From NCBI RefSeq assembly GCF_009734385.1, contig NZ_CP046452.1:1860001-1924000 (forward strand): a stretch of DNA of 64,000 nucleotides, given 5' to 3'. Positions 61,228-64,000 of this stretch are shown in pieces. Each line of letters starts with the position of its first letter. Position 1 is the first letter of the stretch. The notes beneath the pieces are model-generated. The model was not told the origin of the DNA. It made no database searches and worked only from the letters and a program-made list of their open reading frames with translations. Source of the DNA: Corynebacterium kalinowskii (GTDB taxonomy: Bacteria; Actinomycetota; Actinomycetes; Mycobacteriales; Mycobacteriaceae). A program made the position numbers and the translations under genes.

Positions 61228-62802
61228 GTGACTCATTCTTCCCGCCACGGCCGCGACATTCAGCCCGCGCCGGTGCCAAAGCCCGACCTGGTCCAGGCGG
61301 GACCGCGTTCGCTAAAGATGCTTTTGGCCACGCTATCTGCCATTGTGCTCCTCGTTTCGGGATCGGGTTACGCCCTGGTCGGCTCGCTGGGCCGCGATGT
61401 GGCTTCCGCAGGCGGCCTGCACTTGGGCGGTGGCGGCAAGGGAATCAAGGACGCGAAGGACGGCGCAACCGATATCCTTCTCGTCGGTTCTGACTCGCGT
61501 ACCGATGCCCAAGGCAATGCGCTCTCTGAAAACGAGATCAGCATGCTACGCGCCGGCGATGAGGAAAACGACAACACCGACACCATCATGGTGATTCGCG
61601 TTCCCAATGATGGTTCCTCCGCCACCGCCATTTCCATTCCTCGCGATACCTACATTCGCGATCCCAAGCTCGGCAACACCAAAATCAACGGTGTTTACCG
61701 CGGTTACAAGTCCGCTAAAACGGACGAGATGATGGCCCAAGGGGTCACCGATCAAAAGAAACTGCAGTCACAGGGCACCGAGGCCGGCCGCAAGGGGCTT
61801 ATCGACGCCGTCGCCAAGCTTTCTGGCATCACTGTGGATCACTACGCCGAGATCGGACTGCTTGGGTTCGTGTTGTTCACTGATGCTGTTGGTGGCGTCG
61901 AAGTGTGTTTGAACGAGGACACACAAGATGAGTATTCGGGAGCTAATTTCAAGAAGGGTGTGCAAACCTTGCAGGGGCCGGACGCGCTGTCATTCGTCCG
62001 TCAGCGCCATGGACTGCCACGTGGCGACCTGGACCGCATCGTCCGCCAGCAGGCTTTCATGGCTTCCTTGGTCAACCAGGCGCTCACCACAGGCACATTG
62101 ACCAATCCTGGGAAGTTGTCAAGCTTGTCCGAGGCCGTGCGCCGCTCAGTTGTCATCGACGAAGACTGGGATGTGATGAGCTTTGCCACACAGTTACAGA
62201 ACCTTGCCGGCGGAAACGTTCGCTTCGAAACCATTCCAGTGACCTCGATTGACGGTGTGGGTGATTACGGCGAGTCCGTGGTCACCATTGATCCGGCCCA
62301 AGTACACGCGTACTTTGACACTCTGCTCGGCAGCGGTTCAACGAAGAGCGCGACCGCATCTTCTACCACGAAGACAACCACGCCGGGCGCCTCGAAGACT
62401 TCCGAGCTGCATATCCTGAATGCCACCGCTACCGGAGGCCTGGCTACCCAAGTAGCGACTGCTCTTACCAGCTCTGGGTATTCGATCGCTGAGGTCGGGA
62501 ACGCGCCGGCCGGAATGTACAGCCAGACCCAGATCGTCGCCGCCAATCCAGAATCGGCGGAAGCAGTTTCCCTAGCTCAGGAGCTCGGTGGCGTCCCGAT
62601 TACCGCCTCTCCGTCCTTGGATGCCAACTCCCTTGTTGTGGTCATCGCTGATGACTACGCCGGGCCGAAATCCACTGAACCAGCACCTGCCGAAGCCACA
62701 GAAGCGGAGACCGTGGGCCAGCCAGGTGCCGACTTCGGCGAAGACATCGAAGTTGCCCCTACGATCAATGCCGGTGGCGATGGTCCGCGCTGTGTGAACT
62801 AG
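61228..62802 (+). CDS. LCP-family (LytR-CpsA-Psr) glycopolymer ligase
   Basis: A 524-residue protein with one N-terminal membrane helix, an LCP domain (DILLVGSDSRTD, then IMVIRVPNDGSSATAISIPRDTYI, LSFVRQRHGLPRGDLDR) and a C-terminal LytR_C domain of about 90 residues. Such proteins join arabinogalactan or similar polymers to peptidoglycan. The GTG at 61228 is preferred (GGAG 7 nt upstream); a GTG at 61216 is in frame. Rv3267 position beside rmlD and wbbL fits this role. Confidence 0.92.
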   Translation: MTHSSRHGRDIQPAPVPKPDLVQAGPRSLKMLLATLSAIVLLVSGSGYALVGSLGRDVASAGGLHLGGGGKGIKDAKDGATDILLVGSDSRTDAQGNALSENEISMLRAGDEENDNTDTIMVIRVPNDGSSATAISIPRDTYIRDPKLGNTKINGVYRGYKSAKTDEMMAQGVTDQKKLQSQGTEAGRKGLIDAVAKLSGITVDHYAEIGLLGFVLFTDAVGGVEVCLNEDTQDEYSGANFKKGVQTLQGPDALSFVRQRHGLPRGDLDRIVRQQAFMASLVNQALTTGTLTNPGKLSSLSEAVRRSVVIDEDWDVMSFATQLQNLAGGNVRFETIPVTSIDGVGDYGESVVTIDPAQVHAYFDTLLGSGSTKSATASSTTKTTTPGASKTSELHILNATATGGLATQVATALTSSGYSIAEVGNAPAGMYSQTQIVAANPESAEAVSLAQELGGVPITASPSLDANSLVVVIADDYAGPKSTEPAPAEATEAETVGQPGADFGEDIEVAPTINAGGDGPRCVN

Positions 62803-62849
62803 CTGATTGCTCACGACGCGACCTGTGCAAAATCTCTAATCTGGAAGGT

Positions 62850-63512
62850 ATGCAACTTCTTCACAACCTCCTGGACACCGACCCCGCAGCTCCTCGGTTG
62901 ACCTTCTATAACGAGTCCACTGGTTCTCGGCTCGACTTCTCGGCCATCACCCTAGATAATTGGGCCGCCAAGGTAGGAAACATGCTGGTGGAGGAGTTCG
63001 ATTTGACCACTGGAGATGCGATCGCCATTGATCTCCCACCCAGCTGGCAGGCGGCGGCTATCTCTTTGGGGGCACTAGCTGCAGGCATCGAGGTACATTT
63101 TGGTGACTTTCCGGCAGATGTCCTGTTTTGCGGCCTCGACTGCGCAGTCAGCTCAGACTACGCCGACGTTGCGATAGTCACGGAGGATCCCTTCGGTCGG
63201 GGCGTGGCAGAAATTGGCGCGCAGCTGCCGGAAGGCGCGGTCGATTTCGGCCCAACTGTCCGTTTCTACGGCGACCAATTTCTGCCGGATACTCGAACAT
63301 TGGCCGAGTGTTTACCAGAGGATTATTTGACGTTTTCCCCAGGGGAACGCGTGCTTTCCCCTGGTTGGACTGATTGGGAGAGCTTCGCGCGTACTGCGCT
63401 GGCTCCGCTGGCCTGTGGCGGCAGCGCTGTCATCGTCTCTGGACCTGTGTCGACGGATCGCCTGGAAAAAATCTCCCAGGCAGAACGCATTACGAGACGC
63501 TTATCATCCTGA
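62850..63512 (+). CDS. TIGR03089 family protein (Rv3268-like)
   Basis: A 220-residue protein of the actinobacterial TIGR03089 family, which resembles the N-terminal part of AMP-binding enzymes without the full adenylation motifs: RLTFYNESTGSRLDFSAITLDNWAAKVGNML and the ALAAGIEVHFGD stretch. Function unknown. It follows the LCP gene, as in mycobacteria, and is 12 nt upstream of the ABC ATPase gene. Confidence 0.8.
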   Translation: MQLLHNLLDTDPAAPRLTFYNESTGSRLDFSAITLDNWAAKVGNMLVEEFDLTTGDAIAIDLPPSWQAAAISLGALAAGIEVHFGDFPADVLFCGLDCAVSSDYADVAIVTEDPFGRGVAEIGAQLPEGAVDFGPTVRFYGDQFLPDTRTLAECLPEDYLTFSPGERVLSPGWTDWESFARTALAPLACGGSAVIVSGPVSTDRLEKISQAERITRRLSS

Positions 63513-63524
63513 TAGCGTTTTAGT

Positions 63525-64000
63525 ATGTCTTCGGTAACCTTCAGCGACGTCACAATCAGATACCCTGGAGCGCCTGCGCCCACCGTGAGCGAGCTCAACC
63601 TAACGATCGATGACGGCGAGTTTCTCGTTCTCGTCGGCCCATCGGGCTGCGGAAAATCCACGGTTTTGCGCTCCCTAGCAGGGTTGGAACCGGTTGAGTC
63701 GGGACAGATTCTCATCGGCGACAAGGCTGTCACGAAACTCGAGCCTGCCGAGCGTGACATCGCGATGGTGTTCCAAAACTATGCGTTGTATCCACACATG
63801 ACGGTAGCGGACAACATGGGGTTTTCCCTTCGGCTTTCCAAAATGCCCAAGTCGGAGATTAAGGCAAAGGTTGCCGAGGCCGCGGAGGTCCTCGGCCTGA
63901 CCCCTTACCTCGAGCGCAAGCCGAAGGATCTTTCCGGTGGCCAGCGTCAGCGCGTAGCCATGGGTCGCGCCATCGTGCGTAATCCGAACGTCTTCCTCAT
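63525..64000 (+). CDS. ABC sugar-import ATPase, MsiK/UgpC type (runs off window)
   Basis: The first 158 codons of an ABC ATPase of the MalK/UgpC class: Walker [10 protein letters not shown]-loop [16 protein letters not shown], and signature [17 protein letters not shown]. These subunits energise several sugar importers in actinobacteria. The C-terminal TOBE-like domain is cut off by the window. TAGCGT lies 6 nt before the ATG, so the start may be leaderless. Confidence 0.88.
   Translation, partial: MSSVTFSDVTIRYPGAPAPTVSELNLTIDDGEFLVLVGPSGCGKSTVLRSLAGLEPVESGQILIGDKAVTKLEPAERDIAMVFQNYALYPHMTVADNMGFSLRLSKMPKSEIKAKVAEAAEVLGLTPYLERKPKDLSGGQRQRVAMGRAIVRNPNVFL

Overview
The window reads as chromosomal DNA of a Corynebacterium (Mycobacteriales, mid-50s % G+C by eye). 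Evidence: the MtrA/MtrB/LpqB block, WhiB1 and WhiB2, the AdnA/AdnB helicase-nuclease pair, the SigH/RshA pair, rhamnose and mannose genes for an arabinogalactan/lipoglycan envelope, an initiator tRNA of actinobacterial type, and gene order that, from memory of the M. tuberculosis map, follows Rv3193c to Rv3268 almost gene by gene. The F420 genes (fbiA/fbiB), moeZ and sahH that sit in this stretch in mycobacteria are absent, which fits Corynebacterium. There are no insertion sequences, prophage or CRISPR arrays; this is conserved core chromosome with a few lineage-specific insertions.

Layout. 1-2.9 kb: iron uptake (feoB fragment, feoA under a DtxR-type box), an ECF-type substrate-binding membrane protein and two small unknown genes. 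2.95-5.5 kb: tRNA-fMet and a two-gene operon of a DUF3558 lipoprotein and a large EspC/PPE-like protein resembling type VII secretion substrates. 5.7-30.4 kb: the Rv3193c-Rv3218-like block: UPF0182 protein, PDZ-Lon protease, DUF2342 protein, YgjP-like metallopeptidase, a cyclodehydratase-like protein, then uvrD2, nudC, K+ channel, adnB, adnA, DUF3152 and DUF3107 proteins, a DEAD-box helicase, a secreted propeller-like protein and a lipid kinase. 30.4-36.3 kb: whiB1, the 24-residue ribosomal protein bL37, an ABC-2 exporter, rshA-sigH, a YbaK deacylase, an SRAP-domain protein and aroA. 36.3-42.6 kb: rsgA, a ClC channel, a fatty acid desaturase with its reductase, and small genes. 42.6-51.9 kb: secA, hpf, comF, lpqB, mtrB, mtrA, tmk and a DUF4259 gene. 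52-53.1 kb: a Thr/Ser/Pro-rich secreted protein with an elaborate leader. 53.1-61.2 kb: manA, a TobH-like isomerase, phosphomannomutase, DUF3499, a zincin-like protein, whiB2, GDP-mannose pyrophosphorylase, wbbL and rmlD. 61.2-64 kb: LCP ligase, a TIGR03089 protein and the start of an MsiK/UgpC-type ABC ATPase.

How it fits together: the manA/PMM/manC genes make GDP-mannose for lipoglycans, rmlD and wbbL make the rhamnose linker that joins arabinogalactan to peptidoglycan, and the LCP protein is the type of ligase that attaches such polymers. MtrAB/LpqB governs envelope and division. uvrD2, adnA and adnB form a DNA repair cluster, and a good LexA box lies just ahead of adnA.

Most notable observations: an AdnA whose motor lacks the Walker A lysine; a LexA box before adnAB; a 24-codon bL37 gene; an RshA without the zinc-ligand histidine; a cysteine-free NudC; a TOMM-cyclodehydratase-like gene whose last zinc CxxC is encoded opposite uvrD2; three divergent gene pairs that share overlapping -10 elements, with several starts that look leaderless; and several unassigned inverted-repeat operators. 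I did not find a wholly new defence or mobile system.
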